Source of the DNA: Agrobacterium vitis
GTDB lineage: Bacteria; Pseudomonadota; Alphaproteobacteria; Rhizobiales; Rhizobiaceae
Reading direction: 5' to 3'
Assembly (NCBI RefSeq): GCF_013337045.2
Contig: NZ_CP118259.1
Span: forward strand, 1,488,001 to 1,552,000
Length of the DNA stretch: 64,000 nucleotides
Positions 55,887 to 64,000 of this stretch are shown here, piece after piece. The notes beneath the pieces were generated by a model that had not been told where the DNA came from, did no database searches, and worked only from the letters and a program-made list of their open reading frames with translations. Made by a program: the position numbers and the translations under genes. The first letter of the stretch is position 1. Each line of letters opens with the position of its first letter.

Positions 55887-56740
55887 TTCGAGCGGCCCTT
55901 ATAGGCAAGGGTGATCGTGCCAAATGTCGCCGCCGAATTGCTGTCCACTACCACATCGGCGGCGGGCGCGGTGATCGACACCTTGGACACACCTGATACC
56001 ATCAGTTTGGCAATCAGCCAGGCCCGGTTTATGTCGAAGCCGAAGCCTCCCTCGCTATCGAGCGCAGCCCGCAACACGGCTTCCAGACCATCGAACACGG
56101 CAACCGGCGTATCCGGCAACAGCCAGACATCCACCACGACATCAACAGTGGTCTTGGTGCCGGACACCACAGACACGATATCATTCACGCACCGCACCGC
56201 GTTGGAGGTGACTTTCGCCGAGACCTGCGCTAGCAGCGCCGAAGATGGCACGCCACCCTCCGCAGTCGACAGAATGGCAACCTCAATTTCCGGGCCGCTG
56301 CCCGTCCGGTAAACCGCAACAGCATCCACTTCGGACGAAACGGACCGCGCCTGATAGGCGTACCATTCTTCCGACCCTGCCGTGGAAGAACCCTGATCGG
56401 CCAGCACGATCCGAGACCGCAACTGCGCATCTGTCTCGCCCGTCAAGCGGGTCACTCCATGGTCGGCGGCAAGCGCATCAAGATCGGCCCCGGCGGAAAA
56501 CGCCAGCAGATTGGATTTCAGCACATCGTTGAAAGACGCATAGAGCGCCGCCCGCTGATAGGCCTGAAACTCGATCTGCACGGCAATCGGCTCACCTTCC
56601 AGCGAGACAATGCCGGTCACATCCACACCGTAATTGTCTTGCGCCCATGCAACAAAGGCGGTCGCCATGGTGGTAATCATCGCCTCCGCATCGATGCTTT
56701 GCAGCATCTGCGGGGTCGGCAGTGTCGTCAGATCGACCAT
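55883..56740 (-). CDS. Baseplate assembly protein gpJ
   Basis: This 285-residue wedge protein has the gpJ opening (TLPTPQMLQSIDAEAMITTM) and the conserved DLDALAADHGVTRL and EEWYAYQARSVSSEVD segments. It builds the baseplate wedges with gpI and gpW. It overlaps gpI by four bases and starts 3 bases after the gp25-like gene. Confidence 0.92.
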   Translation of the reverse strand: MVDLTTLPTPQMLQSIDAEAMITTMATAFVAWAQDNYGVDVTGIVSLEGEPIAVQIEFQAYQRAALYASFNDVLKSNLLAFSAGADLDALAADHGVTRLTGETDAQLRSRIVLADQGSSTAGSEEWYAYQARSVSSEVDAVAVYRTGSGPEIEVAILSTAEGGVPSSALLAQVSAKVTSNAVRCVNDIVSVVSGTKTTVDVVVDVWLLPDTPVAVFDGLEAVLRAALDSEGGFGFDINRAWLIAKLMVSGVSKVSITAPAADVVVDSNSAATFGTITLAYKGRSK

Positions 56741-56743
56741 GAT

Positions 56744-57139
56744 TTACCCTGCGATGATGGTTGAGGTTCCGTCAGAACCGAATGAAAGCGAAACTTCACC
56801 GGCTTCGGTCAGGTCGCCAAGATGCGCCCGTGGCCGATAGGTGCCGCGAATGGTCCAGGTCGAGTTTCCCTTGCGATCCAGCGCGTCCATGGTGACTTTG
56901 GTCGGTTTGAAGCGCGGCTCGAACAGCTCGATCGCCAGCACCAAGGCCCAGCGGAATTTCAGGATCGTCTGCACGTTGGCCGTCTGGCCAAGAATGGTTG
57001 GCACGGGCGATCCGACATATTCGCGCAACACCCGCTCGAAATATCGGGTGGTCAGCAGCTTGCCGATGGCAACCACCACGCTATCCCAGCCGGAAACCCA
57101 CTTTCCAGTCTCCGGGTCCATGCCGTATTGCGTGCTCAT
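56744..57139 (-). CDS. Baseplate protein gpW (gp25-like)
   Basis: This 131-residue member of the gp25/gpW lysozyme-like baseplate family starts STQYGMDPETGKWVSGWDSV and has the hallmark EPR motif in LFEPRFKP. It connects the wedge to the tube and sheath. The ATG at 57139 overlaps the gpV stop as ATGA. A longer in-frame start lies inside gpV. Confidence 0.9.
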   Translation of the reverse strand: MSTQYGMDPETGKWVSGWDSVVVAIGKLLTTRYFERVLREYVGSPVPTILGQTANVQTILKFRWALVLAIELFEPRFKPTKVTMDALDRKGNSTWTIRGTYRPRAHLGDLTEAGEVSLSFGSDGTSTIIAG

Positions 57140-57678
57140 TCGGCAAAAACCTTTTCCGATGCCTCGACAATAGGCCACAGACCGGCAGACGAACCGCTGG
57201 ATACGCGCACCCGGTCACCCAGCCGTGCCACCCGCTCGCCGTTTGTGCCGGCCAGATTGACCCGGTCTCCATGCAGCTCTGTCACCCCGCCATTGTCGGA
57301 AAACCCGATCAGGCCGGAACCGAACGATGACAGAATGCGGGCATCGAGCGCCGAAGACGGCGCGCCATTGGCATCCGAAAACGTCAATGGTACCGCCACG
57401 CCCTGCCGCATATCGCCAAATGGCGACAGCAGTATCATTTGCTGACCCTTGGATGGTGGCCGCCAGCTCTTTTCAGCGCCCGCCACTTCCGACCATGGCC
57501 GCCATGGCGTCAGGAATTCGTTTCCAGCATCGCCCGCCAGTTTCATCCGCAGACGGCGAGTATCGCCATCAACAGCGTGAACCGTGCCGACCCGCTGCAT
57601 GCCCTGCACCGCACGGCGCAGGCCCGCAACCTCGGCCTTCAGCTCAAGGATGATGTTGACAAGCACCTGGTCGCTCAT
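57136..57678 (-). CDS. Baseplate spike protein gpV
   Basis: This 180-residue gpV-family protein has an N-terminal coiled region (LVNIILELKAEVAGLRRAV), an OB fold (GTVHAVDGDTRRLRMKLAG), and a C-terminal beta-prism tip (HGDRVNLAGTNGERVARLGD). It is the membrane-piercing needle at the baseplate centre. It overlaps both neighbours by four bases. Confidence 0.92.
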   Translation of the reverse strand: MSDQVLVNIILELKAEVAGLRRAVQGMQRVGTVHAVDGDTRRLRMKLAGDAGNEFLTPWRPWSEVAGAEKSWRPPSKGQQMILLSPFGDMRQGVAVPLTFSDANGAPSSALDARILSSFGSGLIGFSDNGGVTELHGDRVNLAGTNGERVARLGDRVRVSSGSSAGLWPIVEASEKVFAE

Positions 57679-58460
57679 GCGCCCGGAACCTCGATTTCCC
57701 CGGCAATGTTCAGCGACACGTCGCTGATGAGAACTTCAATGCCATCATCCGGCGTGCCAACCCCGATCAGGGCGGGAACCGGCTTGGTCACGCCCAGCAT
57801 CGCCTGCACCTCTTCCCATTTGGCGAGACTGGCGCCACCAGCCAGCGAGGCCGAGAAGATCCGCGCCAGATCGGCATAATCGTCCGTTGCGGTCATTTTC
57901 GCCAACCCGGTCGCAATCACCTCTGGTACATCCTGCCCCAGGGATGGCTCGGCTATCGGGTCGAGCGTGACTTCAATGATCCGGGCCGCATGCTTTCGTC
58001 CGCTTTCCGGATCGACCATGCGAACATCGCTGATCCTCCCGAAACCGCCGATGAGGCCAAGCAGGATCTGGGACCATTCATTTGCCGGGTCCGACAAAGC
58101 CAGCCGCCATTGCCGGTCCATCAGGTTCAAACTTGCTTCCAGCGCCGCATCCGTGGTGCCGATTTCCAGCATGGACATGCTGCCCGGACCGCCGTTTTCA
58201 TCTTCCACCGCGACCGAAACAGATTTTGCCACGGCCATCTGCAACTGCAATGTCATGCTGACATCGGTGCGAAACAGGCCGTCGCCAGTTGATGGGCTGA
58301 GGCTGTCCTCGACAGAAACGGCGATGATTGGCTTCGGGTCATCATCCATGATTAATGGCAACGCCATGATCAAACTGTCCTTGACGCGATCCTCGGCAAT
58401 GGTCCGCCAAAGAAGCGCTTCCGTCGCGGCAATCTGGATCAGCTGGCGAACAACACCCAT
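57675..58460 (-). CDS. Head-tail or tail-terminator protein (tentative)
   Basis: This 261-residue protein lies between the small connector gene and gpV. It is an alpha/beta protein (RQLIQIAATEALLWRTIAED start; QLQMAVAKSVSVAV) with no membrane segment. Position fits a tail terminator or minor tail protein joining the neck to the tail, but I do not recognise a named family. It overlaps gpV by ATGA. Confidence 0.65.
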   Translation of the reverse strand: MGVVRQLIQIAATEALLWRTIAEDRVKDSLIMALPLIMDDDPKPIIAVSVEDSLSPSTGDGLFRTDVSMTLQLQMAVAKSVSVAVEDENGGPGSMSMLEIGTTDAALEASLNLMDRQWRLALSDPANEWSQILLGLIGGFGRISDVRMVDPESGRKHAARIIEVTLDPIAEPSLGQDVPEVIATGLAKMTATDDYADLARIFSASLAGGASLAKWEEVQAMLGVTKPVPALIGVGTPDDGIEVLISDVSLNIAGEIEVPGA

Positions 58461-58462
58461 GA

Positions 58463-58834
58463 TTAGACCTCCGACAGCCAGAAAATCACGCCGGCGCCAG
58501 CATCCTCGCCAGGTCGCACGACTTCGAAGACATCGCCGTTGGCCCGCGAGATCTGGTCACCCTGTTTGGGCAACCAGGCAAGTGCTGCCCGGTCAAAGCT
58601 GACCGTCTTGGTTGCCGCACCCACGGTGGCGCGGGTGCGCACCACATCACCGCCACCCAATGCCGTATCGTCAGGCACAGAATCGAACCGCGCCATGACG
58701 CCGGTCTGCAAATCGCGCGACAGGTCGCGCCCCGACTTCATTTTGCTGATCGTCATCGGCGTGATGGTCGCGGGCTCACCAAGCAGAGCCCGCGTCATCG
58801 ATGGCAAGGCAGCACGGGCAGCAGCGATATCCAT
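58463..58834 (-). CDS. Head-tail connector/attachment protein (gpFII-like)
   Basis: This 123-residue beta-rich protein (MTRALLGEPATITPMTISKM; RAALAWLPKQGDQISRANGD; VFEVVRPGEDAGAGVIFWL) is of the lambda gpFII / head-tail joining type by size, strand pattern and position. It starts 3 bases after the Ala/Lys-rich gene and stops 2 bases before the next. Confidence 0.7.
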   Translation of the reverse strand: MDIAAARAALPSMTRALLGEPATITPMTISKMKSGRDLSRDLQTGVMARFDSVPDDTALGGGDVVRTRATVGAATKTVSFDRAALAWLPKQGDQISRANGDVFEVVRPGEDAGAGVIFWLSEV

Positions 58835-58837
58835 GGA

Positions 58838-59347
58838 TCAAGCCTTGCTCTGGCCGGACAAATCGAGCTGCTTGGCCTCATCAGCCGCCTTCTTCGCAGC
58901 AGCTTCATCAGCGGCCTTCTTGTCCGCAGCGTCCTGTTCTGCCTTGGCCTTGGCCGCAGCCTCTTCATCGGCCTTTGCCTTGGCAGCGGCTTCCTCGGCA
59001 GCCTTCTTATCGGCTGCGTCCTGCTCTGCTTTGGCCTTGGCGGCAGCTTCTTCCTCGGCTTTCACCTTGGCAGCGGCGGCGTCCGCAGCATCCTGTTCAG
59101 CCTTGGCCTTCGCGGCGGCCTCGTCATCGGCCTTCGCCTTGGCAGCAGCTTCCTCGGCCAGCTCTTCAGCAGATAGCACCTGCTCGAAGACAAGATCGAG
59201 CGCGGTCAAACGTTCAATGTCTTCATCGTCAAGCACCGGATCAGGGGTCAACGTCTCGGTCCTGTTGGGACGGATGGTGCAGTGGCCGCCGCGAACGCGG
59301 ATAGCCTGCGACCGAAACCCATTATTCGTCACAGCATAGGAAACCAT
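58838..59347 (-). CDS. Head-region protein with long Ala/Lys/Glu repeat tail
   Basis: This 169-residue protein has a small globular start (MVSYAVTNNGFRSQAIRVRG to about residue 60). About 95 residues follow made of repeated KAKAEQDAAD, AAAKAK and KKAAEEAAAK blocks, predicted to be one long helix or coiled coil, as in TolA. The DNA shows the matching near-direct repeats at about 58890-59150. AAGGA is seven bases before the ATG. It lies between major capsid and connector genes; the role may be in the neck or head, and is unproven. Confidence 0.7.
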   Translation of the reverse strand: MVSYAVTNNGFRSQAIRVRGGHCTIRPNRTETLTPDPVLDDEDIERLTALDLVFEQVLSAEELAEEAAAKAKADDEAAAKAKAEQDAADAAAAKVKAEEEAAAKAKAEQDAADKKAAEEAAAKAKADEEAAAKAKAEQDAADKKAADEAAAKKAADEAKQLDLSGQSKA

Positions 59348-59424
59348 GATTTTTCCTTCCAATTCCAGGCAAACAAAGAACTGAAAAGGCGGGTCACCCC
59401 GCCTTTCCGATCTCGGATGGAAGA

Positions 59425-60441
59425 TTACAGCGTGGCGCGGCGCAGGACCTGCGGCTGAACACACATGTAGAGGGGGTAGGAATAAAGCTCCCCCTTCGCC
59501 CAGGCCTCGCGGTCCTTATCCAAGATGTTCATGGCGTAGACATCCTGGCCTTTGGTGTTGACGAAGGGCATGAATTCTTCAGCAGGCGAGACGAACTTTT
59601 TGAAGACATTGCTCGCACCGACCGGGAAGATGCTGGCTTCATCGGTCGGAATGGCAACCGTCGAATTGTCATCAGTGCCGCGATAATTGTGCCAGGTGAC
59701 GCCACCGAAGGTGAAGGCCTGGAACGCAATGTTCTGCCGCAGATCGGCAGCAGCAGCCCAGTTTTCATAAGTCCGGATGACCTTCGGGTGGTTCACCAGA
59801 GTGTCATAGAATTCATCGCCTGCGAGAGCGTGAACGCTGGTCGCAGTCGTGAACGCTCCTTTGGCGGAACGCGCCATGCTGCGGGTCAGTTCATGGCATT
59901 TGCCACGAACGTCGGTGGTCTCGACACCAAGAGCGAGATCGATGGCAGCAGGTTCGGCGATGTCGAATTCATCGAAATAGTCATAAATGATCGACGTGCC
60001 ATTTGCATCGAGCAGCTTGCCCTGCAATGCGCCGAGGCGATGATATTCGTGGGTCAGATCCATATTGGTCCGTACATCCGCCATGCGTTCAGCATATTCG
60101 GTCTGCACTACCTTCAGCTCGCTTTCCGTGCCAAACGCACGGAAGCCCGCAACTTCGGAAGCGTAAAGTGTGAAACCGTCAGCCAGGCGGACAGACCGGA
60201 AATCACGGATATTGCCCGTTGTTGGCGTGGACTGACGCGGCGGGGCGCCATCTGGGGAAGTCGGGATCAGGCTGAGAGTATCGCCCTTTTTCTCGACGGC
60301 GATCTTGCGCACATATACGCCCTTTTCCTCGAAAATGCCGAGCGATCCCAGCAACTGAGGCACGTACTCGACTTCCTTCACCGCAGCGGAAAGCTCCACC
60401 ATGCTGAAGGCATCGTCCCTGAAAATGTCCATGGATGCCAT
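59425..60441 (-). CDS. Major capsid protein (lambda gpE-like)
   Basis: This 338-residue HK97-fold capsid protein of the lambda gpE family begins MASMDIFRDDAFSMVELSAA. Typical segments follow: GIFEEKGVYVRKIAVEKKGD, EYHRLGALQGKLLDANGT, and the C-terminal KGELYSYPLYMCVQPQVL. The ATG at 60441 has AAGGAG eight bases upstream. A longer frame reaches 60558 but runs back through the decoration gene. It follows the gpD-like gene, as in lambda. Confidence 0.95.
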   Translation of the reverse strand: MASMDIFRDDAFSMVELSAAVKEVEYVPQLLGSLGIFEEKGVYVRKIAVEKKGDTLSLIPTSPDGAPPRQSTPTTGNIRDFRSVRLADGFTLYASEVAGFRAFGTESELKVVQTEYAERMADVRTNMDLTHEYHRLGALQGKLLDANGTSIIYDYFDEFDIAEPAAIDLALGVETTDVRGKCHELTRSMARSAKGAFTTATSVHALAGDEFYDTLVNHPKVIRTYENWAAAADLRQNIAFQAFTFGGVTWHNYRGTDDNSTVAIPTDEASIFPVGASNVFKKFVSPAEEFMPFVNTKGQDVYAMNILDKDREAWAKGELYSYPLYMCVQPQVLRRATL

Positions 60442-60452
60442 GGTATTGCTCC

Positions 60453-60815
60453 TTATCGCGCGATGATGCCGAGAGCCGCAAGTGCGGTGATCCCAGCGGT
60501 TTTCTGGTTGTCGGTGGCGCCGCTGAACCAGTTCAAGATTGGTGCCTTGACTTGGCAATGACGGCGCAGGACCGTCGCTTCGTCCTCGCCGGTCACCGGG
60601 TAGATGAGGATGGCGGCAACCGTCTGGCTGCCATCATTGTTGGCGGGGTTGTAAATGGCGTACTTGCCGGAAGCGGTGATTTTGCCCAGCACGGTATTGG
60701 CCGGATATGTCACGCCGACGCCAGGCGCGACGACAACAACGTCGCGGCTGTAAAAGTGGTCGCCTTCCTGGATGATGCAGGAACCGGGGCCGAGTTTTTC
60801 GGTCAGGACGGTCAT
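60453..60815 (-). CDS. Head decoration protein (lambda gpD family)
   Basis: This 120-residue protein of the gpD/HDPD family has the opening VLTEKLGPGSCIIQEGDHFY and the core GVTYPANTVLGKITASGKY. It binds capsid three-fold sites as trimers and strengthens the filled head. It stands between scaffold and capsid genes, in lambda order. Confidence 0.92.
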   Translation of the reverse strand: MTVLTEKLGPGSCIIQEGDHFYSRDVVVVAPGVGVTYPANTVLGKITASGKYAIYNPANNDGSQTVAAILIYPVTGEDEATVLRRHCQVKAPILNWFSGATDNQKTAGITALAALGIIAR

Positions 60816-60818
60816 GGG

Positions 60819-61415
60819 TTATGCTCCCTTCCGGCCGACGCCGGCCTTGGCAATGGCATCCTTCCAGGATGCACCTACGGTTTCCTTGGCCGCTGGCTGT
60901 CCGCCGCCGGGCATGGCAAGATTGGCGGCAGCAAGGCGCTGCTGCTCATAGGATATGGCTGGCTGACCAGCCGGTGCGGCGGCGGCGGGCGCTGGCGCCG
61001 AAGCCGCAGCAGGCGCGGCGGTGTTGGCACCGGCAACATTGCCCGTCACGAATGCCACGACCTGTTCGGCTGTCATGCCGGGGGCCGTGCTGGCGAGTTC
61101 GAGGGCGGCGCTCATGCGGGTGCCGTCCCCCTTGATGCCGTCTGCCGACAGGATCGCATTGATCCGGGTCATGGCAGCCTGTACGCCATCGGCACCACCC
61201 TGAACGGCGGCAGCGACGGCGGCGGTTGCTCCGGTCGCGGAAGCCGCGCCGGGCAGTGTCTGATTTACAGACATGTCACCTCCAGTGGTTGATGCCTCAG
61301 GGGTCAGAGGCGCTTCGTATAAGGACGCATTTGCGTCCGGTTCACCCTCGTCGAGGGCAAGGGGGTGCGATCCCGGAGAAACAATCCCCCGGATCGTGGC
61401 AATCAAACTGGTCAT
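60819..61415 (-). CDS. Putative capsid scaffold protein
   Basis: This 198-residue protein is rich in Ala, Gly, Pro and Thr. It has a central low-complexity stretch (AAPAAASAPAPAAAAPAGQP) and a C-terminal helix ending SWKDAIAKAGVGRKGA. It directly follows the S49 protease gene (4 bases) and precedes decoration and capsid, the position of lambda Nu3 scaffold. In lambda, scaffold is nested in gene C; here it seems to be a separate frame. Assignment is from position and composition. Confidence 0.7.
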   Translation of the reverse strand: MTSLIATIRGIVSPGSHPLALDEGEPDANASLYEAPLTPEASTTGGDMSVNQTLPGAASATGATAAVAAAVQGGADGVQAAMTRINAILSADGIKGDGTRMSAALELASTAPGMTAEQVVAFVTGNVAGANTAAPAAASAPAPAAAAPAGQPAISYEQQRLAAANLAMPGGGQPAAKETVGASWKDAIAKAGVGRKGA

Positions 61416-61419
61416 GGGA

Positions 61420-62340
61420 TCAACTCCGGTTAACTTCCTTCACGAAGGCGTCGAACGCCTCGATGGGATCGCCGATGGCATCCACCAAACCCATGGCAAG
61501 GGCCTGCTTTGCGTCATAAACATCGGCTTCAGACGCCAGCGCCTTCGCCTTGGTGATCCGGTTCTTGCGGCCCTTGGCGACGGTTTCGGCGAATTTGTCG
61601 CGCATCTGGTCAGCCTGCGCCTGCCAGCGGTCGGCAACATCGGCGGACAATGGTTCGTAAGGGTTCCCATCCGCCTTTTTCTTGCCGGAGCGGATGATGG
61701 TGACCTTGATGCCATCCTGTTCAAGGGCCTGCGAATAATCGGCATGCATGATGATCACGCCAATGGACCCGGCCCCGCCGAATTCCGGCATGACGATGCC
61801 CCGCGCCTGCGATGCCAGCAGATACCCCGCCGAATAGGCAAAATCGGTCAGGATCGCCAGGGTCGGCTTTTCCCGCGAAAGCGCCTGCATGGCGGCGGCT
61901 GTTTCAAAACCGCCATTCACCTCGCCGCCGAAACTATCGACCTCGAACACCACACCTTTGACACTCGGATTTTTACGCGCCGCCGAAATCTGCGCCTGCA
62001 AGCCCTGGTAAGAGGTCTCGCCAGAATTAGAGCCAACCCATCCGCCCTTATGCACGAGACTGCCCTCAATCGGGATGATTGCTACATTATCGATCACGGC
62101 GAACGGCAGCAAGTTGGCGCGCTGATAGGCGCGCTCCAGTTGGTTTCCGACCTTACCCGCCAGTGGACGGCCATTGCCGAAAGCAACATGATCCGCAGCG
62201 CCCGCCGGGTTGGCGATGACGATGGTATCACCAGCGATCCGGCTGCCCATGCCTTGCAAGAAAGCTTCGGCCTTGCGCGGATCGTAGAGCAACGGTGTGT
62301 TGAACACCCGCTGCGCGATATGGCCATAGCGAAAACTCAT
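61420..62340 (-). CDS. Prohead protease, S49 (SppA/gpC-like)
   Basis: This 306-residue serine peptidase of family S49 has strands NVAIIPIEGSLVHKGG, FEVDSFGGEVNGGFETA, and the catalytic serine region DFAYSAGYLLASQA, followed by GGAGSIGVIIMHADYS. It matures the prohead by cutting scaffold and portal or capsid ends, as lambda gpC does. The ATG at 62340 has GAGGGA seven bases upstream; a longer frame to 62418 overlaps the upstream gene. Confidence 0.92.
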   Translation of the reverse strand: MSFRYGHIAQRVFNTPLLYDPRKAEAFLQGMGSRIAGDTIVIANPAGAADHVAFGNGRPLAGKVGNQLERAYQRANLLPFAVIDNVAIIPIEGSLVHKGGWVGSNSGETSYQGLQAQISAARKNPSVKGVVFEVDSFGGEVNGGFETAAAMQALSREKPTLAILTDFAYSAGYLLASQARGIVMPEFGGAGSIGVIIMHADYSQALEQDGIKVTIIRSGKKKADGNPYEPLSADVADRWQAQADQMRDKFAETVAKGRKNRITKAKALASEADVYDAKQALAMGLVDAIGDPIEAFDAFVKEVNRS

Positions 62341-62350
62341 GACTTTCCCT

Positions 62351-62617
62351 CTAAAACCGAAGCCGCCAGCGGCGACTAGGCCGCCGTCCGGTGGTCTTTT
62401 CCTGGCAAGCGGCAGCAAGCCGGTTCAGTTCAGCGTCGAGCGCTGACAGATTGGCTGATGAAAACACCACCTGGTCGCGGGTTACAGGTGACTGGATCGA
62501 CATCTGGCTAACATGCTCGCCCGCCAAAGCCCTCAATTTCACCGAATAAAGCGCCTGAAACAGCGCGCAAGGATCGTCCTGATCGACATCGACACCGTTG
62601 ATCTTCACCAGCGCCAT
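62351..62617 (-). CDS. Head-tail joining protein, gpW-like
   Basis: This 88-residue protein has the gpW pattern: helix pairs (LFQALYSVKLRALAG; LSALDAELNRLAAACQEKTT) around a small hairpin (SPVTRDQVVFSSANL). The ATG at 62617 overlaps the portal stop as TGATG; a GTG one codon earlier is possible. gpW stabilises DNA in the filled lambda head and joins the tail. In lambda it lies before the portal gene; here it follows it. Confidence 0.75.
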   Translation of the reverse strand: MALVKINGVDVDQDDPCALFQALYSVKLRALAGEHVSQMSIQSPVTRDQVVFSSANLSALDAELNRLAAACQEKTTGRRPSRRWRLRF

Positions 62618-64000
62618 CACGCACCCGCCGTCTGTTCCTGGCTCGCGCCAGATTCATTGCTGCCTGCTGGATCGCTCGGCAAGCCACGCTCGAATGGCGA
62701 CGGCATGCCAGCATCCTTGTAGCGAGTGTGCCACCAGAAGCGGTTTTCAAACCGCTCTTCGGCATCGCCGCCCAATTCGCTGATTTCCTCGGTCAGATCG
62801 CCCGTTCCGTTGGCAATCCGTTCGCTGGCGGCTTTGGCCCGCTTCAAATCGTCGGCTGTTGGCTTGGCCGGGCCGTTGCACAGCGCCCACTGCGCCGCAT
62901 CGCGGTTCGCACGGTAAACTTCAAGACCGCCCTTGAAGGGAATACGGCCCTCCTCGATCGCCTCATCCAGCCAACTACCGTACGGCACAAGCACATGCGG
63001 TGCGGCAATCCTCTGGGTCCGACGCTGGGCAATCGGCCAAAGCGCCGAATTCTCCATCATCGTCGAGGCATAGGTGGCATCCGTGTAATCAAGCGTGTAA
63101 CCGCCATAGCTGACCCCGAGCCCACGTGCTGTCTCCCGATGCAATGAAGACATAAAGTCTTTATTGTAGGGGCCTGGAGCCGTGATGTTCTTGAATTCAA
63201 AATCCTCGCCGGGAGCGAGATGCGAAACACCGGCCCCAGAGCCCATCCGGATTTCCGATTCGGCAGCACGATCCATCTGTGCTCGAAAGTAATCGACAAC
63301 GTCCTGCGCCATGTCCTTAGCCCCGTCCAAAGGACTGTCTTTGAGGCTTTCAAGCGCTTCAAACACCTCAGCGCTGGGCTTGTCGCTTTTCAGAACCGCC
63401 GAATAGATGGTCTGCATGAACATGATCTGCGCCGTGGCATCATCCGTGTTCTCGGCCATCAGATATTTCCGGAAGGTCGGGACCAGAGGGGAAATCCCAC
63501 GCACATCTTCCGCCGAAAACGGATCGAAGGCATGCATCACAAGCTGTCGTCCATCCGCATCCGCCGCCGCATAGTCCACCGTATAGGTCAGACCGTCCCG
63601 GCATTCCTTGAAGCGATAAACCTGCGGGCGACCATAGGCATCGTGGTAGATGCCTTGATAGAGACCACTCATTTCGCTGGTATCCTGCACCAGCTTTTGC
63701 GGCGACAGCATAAGCATTTTCGTGCCGGTACGGCAGCCTGGAAGACGCTGCGCACGCGGCAGGTATGAAACCACACCAGTGCTTTCGCCAAAGGCCAACC
63801 AGTTGCGCACGCCGACATCGGTCATCTGGGCAATGGTCAGTTTGGCGCGGAAATCGCATTCACGCGGGTTCCAGCTCCATGTCTTCCATTCGGCCTTGAC
63901 CAGCCGCGTCCACTCGATAGCTTCAAGCGTGTCATAGCCAAACCGTGTTAGATCCGGCTTCGGGTTCAATTGCAGCTCGACACCGATGGTATCGGCCAGG
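62617..64000 (-). CDS. Phage portal protein, lambda family, 5' end outside window
   Basis: The frame is open to the last base, so the N-terminus lies beyond 64000. The visible ~460 residues match lambda-type portals: YHDAYGRPQVYRFKECR, AFDPFSAEDVRGISPLVPTF, and TARGLGVSYGGYTLDYTDAT-like, with the C-terminal tail ending SGASQEQTAGA. The portal is the dodecameric gate through which terminase packs DNA. Terminase genes are expected just upstream. Confidence 0.92.
   Translation of the reverse strand, partial: LADTIGVELQLNPKPDLTRFGYDTLEAIEWTRLVKAEWKTWSWNPRECDFRAKLTIAQMTDVGVRNWLAFGESTGVVSYLPRAQRLPGCRTGTKMLMLSPQKLVQDTSEMSGLYQGIYHDAYGRPQVYRFKECRDGLTYTVDYAAADADGRQLVMHAFDPFSAEDVRGISPLVPTFRKYLMAENTDDATAQIMFMQTIYSAVLKSDKPSAEVFEALESLKDSPLDGAKDMAQDVVDYFRAQMDRAAESEIRMGSGAGVSHLAPGEDFEFKNITAPGPYNKDFMSSLHRETARGLGVSYGGYTLDYTDATYASTMMENSALWPIAQRRTQRIAAPHVLVPYGSWLDEAIEEGRIPFKGGLEVYRANRDAAQWALCNGPAKPTADDLKRAKAASERIANGTGDLTEEISELGGDAEERFENRFWWHTRYKDAGMPSPFERGLPSDPAGSNESGASQEQTAGA

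Larger units (their letters stand above)
38170..64000 (-). mobile_element. Prophage with lambda-like head and contractile P2-like tail (right end outside window)
   Basis: From the tRNA-like scar to the window end, almost every base belongs to one minus-strand set of phage late genes: portal, head, baseplate, tail, lysis, fibres. The right boundary, terminase, integrase and regulatory genes are not in the window. The left boundary at the tRNA fragment is inferred. The firm minimum is 39250-64000. Confidence 0.85.

Overview
The window is chromosomal DNA from an alphaproteobacterium of the family Rhizobiaceae (an Agrobacterium, Allorhizobium or Rhizobium relative). This rests on the fixGHIS copper/cbb3 assembly operon with a FixK/FNR box, an invasion-associated locus B protein, the nnrD/glnB/glnA and sdhE-mfd/recG neighbourhoods, an alphaproteobacterial SOS box (GTTC-N7-GTTC) next to ssb and uvrA, and rhizobial-type intergenic palindromes. 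The species cannot be fixed from sequence reading alone. Region 1 (1-13.8 kb): the 3' part of a LacI-family regulator, then a minus-strand series fixG-fixH-fixI-ccoS, gnd and a metallo-beta-lactamase-fold hydrolase. A divergent copper-efflux ATPase (copA/actP) follows, and then gyrA on the minus strand. The fixG/copA intergenic region carries a perfect anaerobox and a textbook CueR/HmrR-type promoter, so two copper P1B-ATPases with opposite jobs (supply to cbb3 oxidase, and efflux) sit back to back. Region 2 (13.9-37 kb) is a housekeeping block: marC, a small RDD-like membrane protein, ssb, uvrA, a DUF72 protein, a GNAT acetyltransferase, nnrD, sigma54-driven glnB-glnA, hspQ, an IalB-like protein, an orphan family-5 solute-binding protein, a FrnE-type DsbA, a DMT permease, a dienelactone-hydrolase-like protein, a LysE exporter, mfd, sdhE and recG. 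Several terminators and dispersed palindromic repeats separate these units. Region 3 (37-38.4 kb) is an AT-richer junction. It holds small orphan genes and two fragments that look like the 3' half of a tRNA (anticodon arm to T-loop, and T-stem to CCA end), both on the minus strand and about 500 bp apart. I read this as the scar of integration at a tRNA gene, and as the left edge of the prophage. Region 4 (about 38.2 kb to the window end) is a prophage whose late genes all run on the minus strand. The head module is lambda-like: portal (cut by the window end), gpW-like joiner, S49 protease, scaffold, gpD-like decoration protein, major capsid protein, and connector proteins. The tail module is P2/Mu-like and contractile: gpV, gpW/gp25, gpJ, gpI, a large DUF4815 protein, a fibre, sheath, tube, assembly chaperone, tape measure, gpU, gpX and gpD. 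The lysis cassette is a holin candidate, a SAR-type GH24 endolysin, and overlapping inner and outer spanins. The left end carries a second fibre with an S74 self-cleaving chaperone domain, and then a methyltransferase-like cargo gene. Terminase, integrase and repressor are not in the window and should lie beyond 64000.
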